DNA of 64,000 bases from Echinicola sp. 20G (GTDB taxonomy: Bacteria; Bacteroidota; Bacteroidia; Cytophagales; Cyclobacteriaceae). Below, piece by piece: positions 56,364 through 64,000 of this stretch; the stretch's first letter is position 1; each line of letters begins with the position of its first letter. The position numbers were made by a program, and so were the translations under genes. The stretch is taken from assembly GCF_015533855.1 (NCBI RefSeq), contig NZ_AP024154.1:2796501-2860500 (forward strand), given 5' to 3'. Under the pieces are notes generated by a model. That model did not search any database. It saw only the letters and a list, made by a program, of their open reading frames with translations, and was not told the origin of the DNA.

Positions 56364-57392
56364 TTAAAGTGCTTGTTCTACTTTTTCTGCAGCGGGAATT
56401 TTGACCTTGTTTTCCAGAAAATCGATACTGGCTTCCAACACTTCTGGCCATTGACCAGAAGTAATGCTGGATCCAATGACGTGATCATTGGCCTCTGGAA
56501 AGGCTACTTTTTCCTTGAGGTTTTCTGGTGTGCTGACCTTTTCGAACATATCAAGCATGGCAGGAACAGAGACTACATTGTCCTGGTGTTGTTCATCTTT
56601 GTAGTAATAGCCGAGAAATAAAGGCTGTTTGATTTTTTTGAAGGTTTCCTCATTCATTTTGCTATAAACCAATTTGGCCAAGCTGATGTAAGAATTAATA
56701 TGATACTCTTCTGACCAATACTTCGCTTTATCACCTTCTCTTGGGTTCAAAATAACTTGGTTTTCATTCGTACCAAATTTTTCAAAAAGCCATCCCTGCC
56801 AAGGGCTAAAAAAAGCCTCCAGTTGGTTGCCGTAATCCCGGATACAGGGAGAGTATAATAAAATCGATTTGATGTCTTCCTTTTCGGATGCTAACAAAAC
56901 AGTCAATGCACCTCCCATAGATGTACCTACCACGATGACTTCATCCCCAAGGCTTTTTCCAATCATCAAAGCTTCTCTAGCTCCATCTGCAAGTTTTTCG
57001 GCGGTAAGGTGTTCAAAGGTGTTGTCTCTCTTGATGCCATGCTCTGGAAGCCTGGCCAGATAAAGGTTAGCACCAAAATGTTCTGCAAGTTTTTGATGGA
57101 CAGGACTGCCTTCCATTTGACTCGCACCGAAGCCGTGAATATACACTATAGAATAGGGAGTTTTGGTCTTGTTAAGGCTGTCTGCCCAAACGATGCGGGC
57201 TTCATTGTTGGGTTTAAGTCCTTTTACTGTATCTTCTTTTTGTAGAACATAGCTTTCCAACTGTTCAAGATTTGTAGGGACTTGAGGATAAGTGCCTTCA
57301 AGGGTGCTGTAAGATTCTTTTGGTCCGAGCATGTACACAATAACCAAGATGATGGCGATGGATAATAAAAAAGGGAGTAGTTTTTTGAACAT
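56364..57392 (-). CDS. Membrane-anchored alpha/beta hydrolase (esterase-like)
   Basis: A 342-aa alpha/beta hydrolase with an N-terminal TM or signal anchor (about 5-22). HGFGAS forms the oxyanion loop, nucleophile Ser158 lies in GTSMGG, and the catalytic His is in EANDHVIG near residue 303. Similar proteins are carboxylesterases or lysophospholipases; substrate unknown. It is transcribed just ahead of the D-amino-acid enzyme gene (5-base spacing), so the two are likely co-expressed. Confidence 0.85.
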   Translation of the reverse strand: MFKKLLPFLLSIAIILVIVYMLGPKESYSTLEGTYPQVPTNLEQLESYVLQKEDTVKGLKPNNEARIVWADSLNKTKTPYSIVYIHGFGASQMEGSPVHQKLAEHFGANLYLARLPEHGIKRDNTFEHLTAEKLADGAREALMIGKSLGDEVIVVGTSMGGALTVLLASEKEDIKSILLYSPCIRDYGNQLEAFFSPWQGWLFEKFGTNENQVILNPREGDKAKYWSEEYHINSYISLAKLVYSKMNEETFKKIKQPLFLGYYYKDEQHQDNVVSVPAMLDMFEKVSTPENLKEKVAFPEANDHVIGSSITSGQWPEVLEASIDFLENKVKIPAAEKVEQAL

Positions 57393-57549
57393 TTTCGTTT
57401 GGGGATCTTGAATTTTAATAATAAAGCTAAAGTGTTTTTCAAGATTATCCTACAAAAAATGAAGCAAGCTGATTTTTAAACTACCAAGCCATAATTTCGG
57501 AAGGATTTGTTATTTTGTACCACTTGACCAAACCACTAATCCAGTTGAT

Positions 57550-59184
57550 ATGATGAAGAATATAAAAATGATTTCCGTGCTTTTTACTGCCAACTTGCTG
57601 TTTTCGTGCACTGATAAAGGCAACCATGACTCTGCATCATCGATTACTGTTGAAACTTTACAAAAGCATATCCAGGAATTGTCTTCTGATGCGTATTTGG
57701 GCAGAATGCCTTTTACAAAAGGAGAGGAGAAAACCCTTGCATATTTAAAGGCCCAATTTGAGGAAATGGGCTTGGCTCCAGGCAACGGAGAAAGTTATTT
57801 TCAAGATGTTCCTTTAGTGGAAATTACTACCGAAGCGGATACAGTATTGAGGATCGAAGGCAATGGTGAAAAGATGGATTTGAAGGGATTAAAGGATTAT
57901 GTCATTTACACAGAAAGACAAGATCCAGAGATCAAAGTGGAGGATGCAGAGTTGGTTTTTGCTGGTTTTGGCATTGTAGCCCCCGAGTATGACTGGAACG
58001 ACTATGAAGGGTTGGACGTAGAGGGGAAAATTGTGGTTGTGTTGGTGAATGATCCCGGGTTTGGTACAGAAGGAGATTTTTTCAAAGGTAATACCATGAC
58101 CTATTATGGCCGATGGACTTATAAGTTTGAAGAAGCCACTAGGCAAGGAGCCCTTGGCTGTTTGGTAGTACACAATACTATCCCCGCTGGCTATGGCTTT
58201 AATGTGGTGCAAAACGGCTGGAATACCCCAAAACTTTACTTGAACCCCAAGGATAAATCTGCTCATCAACTCGCTTTTGATGGCTGGCTTAGCCTACCTG
58301 CAGCAACAAAGATATTTCAAATGGCAGGGTATAATGACCGTGAATTATTGGCGAAGGCTAGAAAACCAGGTTTCGAGGCGATTCCCATGGGCCTAAAAGC
58401 AAGCACAAGCATGAAGGTCAGCACGAGGTTCAATACTTCCAAAAATGTGATAGCCAAAAGAGAAGGAAGCAAACATCCTGATGAATACCTTATTTATTCG
58501 GCCCATTGGGACCATATTGGAGTAGGGAAGCCTGATGCAGATGGAGATAGCATTTACAATGGGGCATTGGACAATGCAAGTGGAACGGCGGCTTTACTGG
58601 AAATAGCCGAAGCATTTGCTTTCGGACAAGAGCCAGAAAGAACAGTGGTATTTCTGGCCGTTACAGCAGAGGAGCAAGGGCTTTTAGGAGCGGCTTATTA
58701 TACAGAACACCCTGTTTACCCAATCTCACAAACCATTGCCAATATCAATATGGATGGAATCAATCCCTATGGAAAGATGAAAGACATTGTTGTAGTAGGA
58801 AAGGGACAGTCCAATTTGGAGGATGTTTTGGCAAGGGAGGCTGAAAAACAGGGGAGATATACTTCTGAAGAGCCGACGCCTTCAGCAGGCTACTATTTTA
58901 GGTCTGACCATTTTAACTTCGCCAAGAAAGGTATTCCTGCACTATACACAGGTACTGGCATAGACCATGTGGAAAAAGGAAAGGAGTTTGGCAAATCCCT
59001 TCAGGACGAGTACAGGGCCAAATATTATCATAAGCCTTCGGATGAATTTGATACCACAAGATGGAACCTGGATGGTGCTGTGGAGGATGTGGAGTTATTG
59101 TATCGAGTTGGAAGGGCTGTAGTCGCAGAGGAATCTTGGCCAGCATGGAAAGATGGTTCAGAGTTTAAAGTGCTTAGGAAATAA
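57550..59184 (+). CDS. M28-family metallopeptidase lipoprotein
   Basis: A 544-aa exported zinc aminopeptidase (lipobox LFSC, Cys20 from the ATG at 57550). A PA-type insert precedes the catalytic domain. Zinc ligands and acids are visible in SAHWDHIG, GALDNASGTAALLEIA, VTAEEQGLLGAAYY, INMDGINPYG and FRSDHFNFAKKGIPAL. These M28 peptidases trim N-terminal amino acids from peptides in the periplasm or at the surface. It is divergent from the esterase gene. Confidence 0.92.
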   Translation: MMKNIKMISVLFTANLLFSCTDKGNHDSASSITVETLQKHIQELSSDAYLGRMPFTKGEEKTLAYLKAQFEEMGLAPGNGESYFQDVPLVEITTEADTVLRIEGNGEKMDLKGLKDYVIYTERQDPEIKVEDAELVFAGFGIVAPEYDWNDYEGLDVEGKIVVVLVNDPGFGTEGDFFKGNTMTYYGRWTYKFEEATRQGALGCLVVHNTIPAGYGFNVVQNGWNTPKLYLNPKDKSAHQLAFDGWLSLPAATKIFQMAGYNDRELLAKARKPGFEAIPMGLKASTSMKVSTRFNTSKNVIAKREGSKHPDEYLIYSAHWDHIGVGKPDADGDSIYNGALDNASGTAALLEIAEAFAFGQEPERTVVFLAVTAEEQGLLGAAYYTEHPVYPISQTIANINMDGINPYGKMKDIVVVGKGQSNLEDVLAREAEKQGRYTSEEPTPSAGYYFRSDHFNFAKKGIPALYTGTGIDHVEKGKEFGKSLQDEYRAKYYHKPSDEFDTTRWNLDGAVEDVELLYRVGRAVVAEESWPAWKDGSEFKVLRK

Positions 59185-59194
59185 CAAAAACTAT

Positions 59195-59281
59195 CTAAAA
59201 TTGTACATTTAATCCAAACCTCCTTTGTTCTAGAGTATAGTAGCCAGTCCTGCGAGAATTTATACCGGAAGTCAGATGAAC
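59195..59281 (-). pseudogene. Relic of an outer-membrane beta-barrel gene (C-terminal fragment)
   Basis: On the minus strand a short open stretch ends GYYTLEQRRFGLNVQF and a TAG stop (59197-59195). The pattern of alternating aromatic/hydrophobic residues ending in Phe is the C-terminal signature of outer-membrane barrels such as TonB-dependent receptors. An in-frame stop lies at 59299-59297 and no start belongs to it. Upstream bases in another frame also read like barrel strands, suggesting frameshift decay. Too short for a family. Confidence 0.45.
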
Positions 59282-59588
59282 AAAGTAGCAATAAATTTAA
59301 GTTGGGTAAAAGTGCTCAAATTCAATTTATAGAAAGATAGTCAGCCTTTGGCGTGTGATTGCTTTTTTAAATAAATAATACCTTAATGGTTAAAACATGA
59401 GTCAGTTATTAAAAAGTTTTTGAAAGGGTTACGGTTGGTTTTTTTATTTCGGTAAATACGTTCTTTATTTGCGGTTTATATATGTAAACTGGTAATTAAA
59501 ACTTTTCGCTACTATTAAGCTAATTATTTAGTAGACAAAAAGGCAATACTAGATTATCAACCTGATATTGCAATTTAAGTAGATTAAA
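59282..59588. other. Non-coding stretch before the TonB-C/LRR gene
   Basis: About 307 A/T-rich bases with no intact ORF. It may carry the promoter of the next gene and further remains of the barrel gene. No RNA motif or transposon end was recognised. Confidence 0.35.
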
Positions 59589-60911
59589 ATGAAGACTAAT
59601 ATATTTTTAACTGTGTTGTTGTTTTTAGTTTTTTCAAATTTTGGTTATTCCCAAAGAACGATACTTGGAAAAATTTTAGATGAAAGAACAGGTAATCCAA
59701 TTAACGAGGTGACAGTAGAATTGGAAGGTAATGGGGTGAAAACATTGACCAATTTCCGAGGTTATTTTGGAATTGAAATTGACTCCTCTAAATATTTAAA
59801 GTTTTCAAAAGATGGGTATTTTGATTCAAGGATGAAAATACCCGAAATAGATAAGTTTCAATTGTATTTAAAGCCCTCAAGACTTAATGTTCCTGAATAC
59901 AAAGGGGGGATTGAAGCATTTAATAGTTTTTTTTTCGAAAACTTGAGATATCCCGAAGAGGCAAGAAGGAAGGGGATACAAGGTACCTTTTATGCTTCAT
60001 TTGATATTGATACCTTGGGGAACTTAGGGAATATCCAAATATTAAACGCTGAAGGAGACCTTGGAGGTATAGATATGGAAATAAAAAGATTACTGTCATC
60101 CTTACCTGAAAATTGGATTCCTTCTGATTCCATTTACAATTTTGTTGCGCCCATTCGCTTTAAATTAAACGATGAGAGTGATATTAATGATAGTGGAACT
60201 AAACCAAAATATAAAGAAGGAGTACTTGATTTAAATGCATTGAATGAGTTAGTAGTTTCAACTAACAAGATACCACTTTATTATTCGCCAGCTCAAAGGA
60301 AGAAGACTGGAGATCAAAGTGAAGCAAGTTCGGGGGCTTTTACTATTAAAATAGCTTCTAGTGATGCGACCTCATCATTTGAGTGCATATCCGCAGATAC
60401 TTCAAAGTCAAAATTGATGTTAAGAAATAAAAGTTTGGAAGGCTTCTCCAAGTTAAACCAAACTTTAAACCATGTTAAATATTTGGATATTGAAAACTGC
60501 AATGTCTCTAGATTGCCCAGGCAATTGGAGCTTCTGCCTATGTTGGAAGAGCTTTATGCTCCGTTTAATAAAATAGATGGATTGCCTGAAGAGTTCTGTA
60601 AGCTAAAAAACCTTAAGGTAGTTGGACTTGGGGATAATAAATTTGAAATCATCCCCAAAGAGATTTACCAGCTTGAAAAATTGGAAATGTTGGATTTTGG
60701 GAACAATAAGATTGAAATTATTGGAGGGGAGATTTCAAATTTAAAAAATATGAAATTATTGATAATTTCCAAAAACAAGCTTCGGTCATTACCACCATCT
60801 ATTAAGGAGTTAGAAAGCTTGGAACAGCTATATTTAAAAGGGAACAAAATTTCAAAAGAAGAAATTGAAAAGCTAAGAAAAGATATGCCAACTGTTGAAA
60901 TTTTTGATTGA
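59589..60911 (+). CDS. Exported CarboxypepD_reg / TonB-C / leucine-rich-repeat fusion protein
   Basis: A 440-aa protein with a signal peptide (1-21). Residues 23-95 resemble the carboxypeptidase regulatory-like domain (ILGKILDERTGNPINEVTVE ... TNFRGYFGIEI), which begins many TonB-dependent receptors. Residues 110-195 look like a TonB C-terminal domain (FFFENLRYPEEARRKGIQGT, then a GNLGNIQI strand). After a low-complexity linker, residues about 275-435 form leucine-rich repeats with LxxLxLxxNxIxxLPxxI-like units. The combination is unusual and its role is unclear; partner recognition at the envelope is plausible. The gene is clearly more A/T-rich than its upstream neighbours, consistent with transfer or weaker constraint. 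Confidence 0.75.
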   Translation: MKTNIFLTVLLFLVFSNFGYSQRTILGKILDERTGNPINEVTVELEGNGVKTLTNFRGYFGIEIDSSKYLKFSKDGYFDSRMKIPEIDKFQLYLKPSRLNVPEYKGGIEAFNSFFFENLRYPEEARRKGIQGTFYASFDIDTLGNLGNIQILNAEGDLGGIDMEIKRLLSSLPENWIPSDSIYNFVAPIRFKLNDESDINDSGTKPKYKEGVLDLNALNELVVSTNKIPLYYSPAQRKKTGDQSEASSGAFTIKIASSDATSSFECISADTSKSKLMLRNKSLEGFSKLNQTLNHVKYLDIENCNVSRLPRQLELLPMLEELYAPFNKIDGLPEEFCKLKNLKVVGLGDNKFEIIPKEIYQLEKLEMLDFGNNKIEIIGGEISNLKNMKLLIISKNKLRSLPPSIKELESLEQLYLKGNKISKEEIEKLRKDMPTVEIFD

Positions 60912-61123
60912 GACCGTGTTAAATTTTTTGGATATTGTAATCTTCACCCTAAACCAAATTTATTTCCTTCAAAAAATCAATGAAACATTGAAAAAAGGTA
61001 TTATCAAGTTCTGAAACGGGCTTGGTAAAGTGTTTTTATATAGTTGTAAATGTAATATGAATTGATTTTACTATTTTAATGAGTTTGTTTTAAATAAGCA
61101 CTTGTTAAAATAATTAAGGTAAA

Positions 61124-61765
61124 ATGAAATTAAGAACGCTTTCTATCATCGCGGGAATTAGCTATTGGGTTATTTTCTTTGCGGCAATATTTGCTAATTT
61201 TTTTGTATTGGAATCTATTATGGAGTCTCCCTTGGAAATGATTGAACAGAATCGCTTTATGGTGGGCTTAGGGGTGATGGCCTTTATGATTACGGTTCTT
61301 TTTGATGTAGTAGTAGCGTGGGCGCTTTATGAAATGTACAAGGAACATCATTTGTCTCGCTTAAGTACCTATTTTAGAATTGTGCATGCGATAATAATGG
61401 GTGTGGCCCTTGCCGCACTTCCACTAACATTTTCGGCTAGTAGTGATGGAGAGGTACTCAGACTGGTAGATATTTTTAATACTGTGTGGTTGATCGGCCT
61501 TTTCTTTTTTGGTTTTCATTTGATCTTGCTTGGAAAAATAGCAGAGGCACCCAAAATAATTGCCATTTTCCTCGTTATTGCTGGGGTGATGTATATGGCG
61601 GATACTACAGCACATTTCTTGATGCCCAATTATGATGTTTACGGTTCCCTGTTTTTGGCTTTTGTTGCTATACCTAGCATCCTTGGAGAAATGTCTTTTG
61701 CCGTATGGTTACTTCTGAAAGGTGGCAAAAGATCTCCCGAAAATATCGGAGCGATGATTCAATAA
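61124..61765 (+). CDS. DUF4386 membrane protein
   Basis: A 213-aa protein with six or seven transmembrane helices matching the DUF4386 family (N-terminal SIIAGISYWVIFFAAIFANF, then GVMYMADTTAHFLMPNY and ILGEMSFAVWLLLKGG). The function of the family is not known. It stands alone in a gene-poor stretch, with no terminator visible on either side. Confidence 0.85.
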   Translation: MKLRTLSIIAGISYWVIFFAAIFANFFVLESIMESPLEMIEQNRFMVGLGVMAFMITVLFDVVVAWALYEMYKEHHLSRLSTYFRIVHAIIMGVALAALPLTFSASSDGEVLRLVDIFNTVWLIGLFFFGFHLILLGKIAEAPKIIAIFLVIAGVMYMADTTAHFLMPNYDVYGSLFLAFVAIPSILGEMSFAVWLLLKGGKRSPENIGAMIQ

Positions 61766-61915
61766 ATTTTAGGGAATTCAGATGCAAACCATACTTGGAT
61801 AAAGGTTTGGAAGGTAGGTGATTTAATTTGCCAAAACAGTCTTTTTGAGTTGTGGTGTGTAGTTATTGGGTTGATTTTTAGTAAATTATACCAGTAAACC
61901 CAAAACCTTCAACTT

Positions 61916-63247
61916 ATGGACAGAAGAAAATTCATCCGCTCTTCGGGCTTTTCTGTGGGAATGGCCTTGACCCTGCCTGCCACATTATCCTCTTGCAATA
62001 AAGCTGACTCTACAACAGCCAATATTACTCCAATTTCCACTGATATCAGCACTTGGGAAGGGGTAAGGGCCCTTTTTCCTTTGGATAATAGCCATGTTCA
62101 AATGGCCCAAATGCTTTTAGCTTCCCATCCAGCACCGGTTGCAGAAGCCATCGAAAAGCACCGCAAGGCATTTGATAACAATCCAGCAATGTATTGGGAG
62201 GAAAATTTTATGACGGCTGAATTGATAGTTTGTGATGCAGCTGCCAAATACATGGGGGTAACTGCAGCTGAAATAGCCTTGACAGACAGTACCACCATGG
62301 GAACTTCTTTGTTGTTTAATGGCATGAAGCTTCGACCCGGGGATGAGATTTTGGCCACTACGCATGATCATTATGTTACGGACAAGTCCATTGAATTTAC
62401 TTGTAAGAAAAAAGGTGCTTCTTATCGTCGGGTTGAAGAATATCATGACCCCCGAACGGTTACAGTCGATGAGGTAGTTGGAAACATTAAAAAGGCCATT
62501 TCGGATAAGACAAGAGTGGTAATGGTCACTTGGGTACATTCGAGTACTGGAGTAAAATTGCCGATCGCTGAAATAGCTGAGGCTATCAAGGAGGTGAATA
62601 AGGGCAGGGTTGAAGATAACCGTATCTACTTTGCAGTAGATGGGGTGCATGGCTTTGGAAATCAGGATAAAGATATTGCTGAGCTAGGCTGCGATTTTTT
62701 TTCTGCGGGAACCCACAAATGGATTTTTGGGCCAAGAGGCACGGGTGTGCTCTATGCAAAAAGAGAAGCTTGGAATTTTATAGAACCAACGATCCCACCG
62801 TTTTCTGAATATCCTTTTCTTGAATACTTGGGCAATCCTCCGGAAAGAGAGCCAACTTTTCATGAACTAATGACTCCCGGTGGTTTTCATTCTTTTGACT
62901 TTCGCTGGGCGCTTAATACCGCCTTTGAACTTCAAATGGAAATGAAAAGGGATAGGGTGCATCAAAGAACTACTGAGTTGAGTACTCATGTGAAGGAAGG
63001 AATAAGAAATATTCCCAGTGTAGATTTGATTACGCCTTTGGATCCCAATATGTCTGCCGGAATCAACTGTTTTATGGTCAATGGCTTGGAAGCAGAAGAA
63101 ACTGTCAGGCGTTTTCATGAAATGGGGGTAGTAGCGAGCAGCTCTCCTTACCGCCAGTCTTTTGCTAGACTTACGCCATTTGTAGGTAATACCATGGATG
63201 AGGTAGATAGGAGCTTGGAGGTATTGGCAAAGATAGCAAAGGCGTGA
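61916..63247 (+). CDS. Exported class V aminotransferase-fold PLP enzyme
   Basis: A 443-aa fold-type I PLP protein with a Tat-type signal (RRKFIRSSG) that ends in a lipobox (LSSC, Cys27). PLP is therefore bound before export in folded form. The PLP lysine is Lys268 in GTHKWIFGPRGTG, and DGVHGFGNQ carries the PLP-binding acid. Closest in look to isopenicillin-N epimerase-like and cysteine desulfurase-like class V enzymes; substrate unknown. A terminator follows at 63306-63332. Confidence 0.88.
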   Translation: MDRRKFIRSSGFSVGMALTLPATLSSCNKADSTTANITPISTDISTWEGVRALFPLDNSHVQMAQMLLASHPAPVAEAIEKHRKAFDNNPAMYWEENFMTAELIVCDAAAKYMGVTAAEIALTDSTTMGTSLLFNGMKLRPGDEILATTHDHYVTDKSIEFTCKKKGASYRRVEEYHDPRTVTVDEVVGNIKKAISDKTRVVMVTWVHSSTGVKLPIAEIAEAIKEVNKGRVEDNRIYFAVDGVHGFGNQDKDIAELGCDFFSAGTHKWIFGPRGTGVLYAKREAWNFIEPTIPPFSEYPFLEYLGNPPEREPTFHELMTPGGFHSFDFRWALNTAFELQMEMKRDRVHQRTTELSTHVKEGIRNIPSVDLITPLDPNMSAGINCFMVNGLEAEETVRRFHEMGVVASSSPYRQSFARLTPFVGNTMDEVDRSLEVLAKIAKA

Positions 63248-63305
63248 GGGATAGCTTTGTTGCCAAGGAATGGGATATGAATTGGTTAGAAACTGAATAA
63301 ATAAG

Positions 63306-63332
63306 TGAGAAAAAGATTTGTTTCTCATTTTT
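63306..63332 (+). terminator. Terminator after the PLP enzyme gene
   Basis: TGAGAAA / TTTCTCA stem (7 bp) with an 8-base loop and TTTTT, about 60 bases after the stop codon. Confidence 0.7.
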
Positions 63333-63469
63333 AACAATACCTGTTTTTCTTTTTTTGGTTCTTGATGTTTTTTTACGTTTTTAACTTTTTTATATACAAA
63401 GTGCTGATATCAAATTGTTTATGAGAGATAATTTAGTTTTTTTAACACAAAATATTAAACACTGTTAAC

Positions 63470-63685
63470 ATGAAAAAAATACTTTTAGTTTTAGTTGTTT
63501 TCATCTTGTCCTATGAGACAGGTATCGCAGAAAGAGAATCTTTTGCAGCGGTTGATGATTATTGTAATAATTACTATCCGGGTTGTACAGCAATTGTGAT
63601 AAAATGTCGCCCAAATTATTTATTCAATAATTGCCAAGTAGAAGATCAAGTTTCATGTGAAGAGGGATGCATGGACCCTTGGTGA
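63470..63685 (+). CDS. Secreted six-cysteine peptide
   Basis: A 71-aa precursor with a signal peptide (about 1-20) and a mature part with cysteines at 32, 39, 46, 55, 63 and 67, enough for three disulfides, ending DPW. It resembles the short secreted peptides (such as NVEALA type) that Bacteroidota encode just before 6-bladed beta-propeller lipoproteins, as here, although the NVEALA motif itself is absent. Such peptides are of unknown function. The next gene begins 56 bases later on the same strand. Confidence 0.7.
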   Translation: MKKILLVLVVFILSYETGIAERESFAAVDDYCNNYYPGCTAIVIKCRPNYLFNNCQVEDQVSCEEGCMDPW

Positions 63686-63741
63686 AATGTTTGGGCAAGT
63701 TTTTAGCATATTTTTTAGTTTGTACTTAGCCAACTTGATTT

Positions 63742-64000
63742 ATGAAATTGTTTCTTATTAAAATATTTAAAATATCTATTACTTTACTTTCTATAGTTTC
63801 ATGTCATCAAGGAAATGATACAAATATTAATCAAATTATATCGGTAAAACTGGAGCAAACTCCCTTATTGTCTTCATTTGTTGACAGGGTTGAATATATT
63901 AAGCTTCCAAAAGAAATTCGATACGGTTTTATAGATAGAGTTTTGGTGACGAAGGACTACTTTATACTTGCCGATTATGAAATGGCAATGAAAGTCTACA
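63742..64000 (+). CDS. 6-bladed beta-propeller lipoprotein, N-terminal part (cut by window end)
   Basis: ATG at 63742 opens a frame that runs off the window. It has a signal peptide with lipobox IVSC (Cys21), then LLSSFVDRVEYIKLP and a blade start FIDRVLVTKDYFILADYE. This matches the opening of the Bacteroidota 6-bladed beta-propeller family, usually around 370-400 aa. It follows the Cys-rich peptide gene. Function unknown; surface ligand binding or peptide handling is a guess. Confidence 0.75.
   Translation, partial: MKLFLIKIFKISITLLSIVSCHQGNDTNINQIISVKLEQTPLLSSFVDRVEYIKLPKEIRYGFIDRVLVTKDYFILADYEMAMKVY

Noticed and set aside
62117..62650. 177-aa minus-strand ORF opposite the PLP enzyme gene
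   Set aside because: Shadow of a strong coding frame; the protein is Cys/His/Ser-heavy with no domain.
1..64000. tRNA, rRNA, CRISPR arrays, insertion sequences, phage genes
   Set aside because: I looked at the intergenic stretches for cloverleaf, repeat-spacer and transposase patterns and saw none. A tRNA scan and a repeat search would settle this.

Overview
The window is chromosomal DNA of a Bacteroidota bacterium. It most resembles the Cytophagales, Cyclobacteriaceae type (Cyclobacterium, Echinicola, Algoriphagus), though this is inferred from gene content rather than from a marker gene. Supporting signs are the weak or absent Shine-Dalgarno sequences, promoter elements close to TAnnTTTG, many Bacteroidota-specific families (HYC_CC_PP, DUF3347, DUF4412, NamZ/DUF1343, DUF4386, 6-bladed beta-propeller) and moderate to low G+C. 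No rRNA, tRNA, CRISPR array, transposase or phage gene was recognised. Most of the window looks like ordinary chromosome.

Layout. 1-3.3 kb: tail of a biotin ligase gene, ahcY, a DECR-type reductase and two small minus-strand genes. 3.4-13.4 kb: a copper/silver export operon (HYC_CC_PP peptide, CusA-type RND pump, TolC channel, CusB-type adaptor with metal-binding ends, DUF3347 lipoprotein, CopB-type P-ATPase). 13.4-18.4 kb: a CoA-transferase divergent from a fused acyl-CoA mutase, IcmF. 18.5-23.1 kb: osmC, a small gene, a Cache-like lipoprotein and a hybrid histidine kinase. 23.1-32.6 kb: mostly minus-strand housekeeping genes (2-oxo acid dehydrogenase E2, cinA, folA, fmt, NamZ, a glycosyltransferase, a TPR lipoprotein) and one plus-strand LolC/E-like permease. 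32.7-34.2 kb: a membrane protein and a lipoprotein made of two globin-like repeats. 34.3-38.9 kb: hisG-hisD-hisC-hisB with a histidine-rich leader peptide. 39-46.3 kb: hemA, a SUI1 protein, a universal stress protein, menA, glutathione peroxidase, argS and arginase. 46.6-47.4 kb: a SAM-I riboswitch, a 21-codon ORF and a protein with no Cys and no internal Met. 47.4-53.4 kb: an AcrAB-TolC type multidrug pump. 53.8-57.4 kb: arginine decarboxylase, a D-amino-acid PLP enzyme and an esterase. 57.5-64 kb: an M28 peptidase, a relic of an outer-membrane barrel gene, a TonB-C/LRR fusion protein, a DUF4386 protein, a Tat-exported PLP enzyme, a six-cysteine secreted peptide and the start of a 6-bladed propeller lipoprotein.

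The most notable observations are: (i) the his leader ORF at 38883-38794, with HHFHH just before its stop and mutually exclusive hairpins before hisG; (ii) the SAM riboswitch that controls a sulfur-poor protein instead of a methionine enzyme, with a Met/Cys-containing mini-ORF between; (iii) the tandem globin-like lipoprotein with a histidine kept in each repeat; (iv) the Cache-like lipoprotein next to a hybrid kinase; (v) the Cys-rich peptide with its propeller partner at the right edge. Terminators are mostly strong, and several sit between convergent genes.
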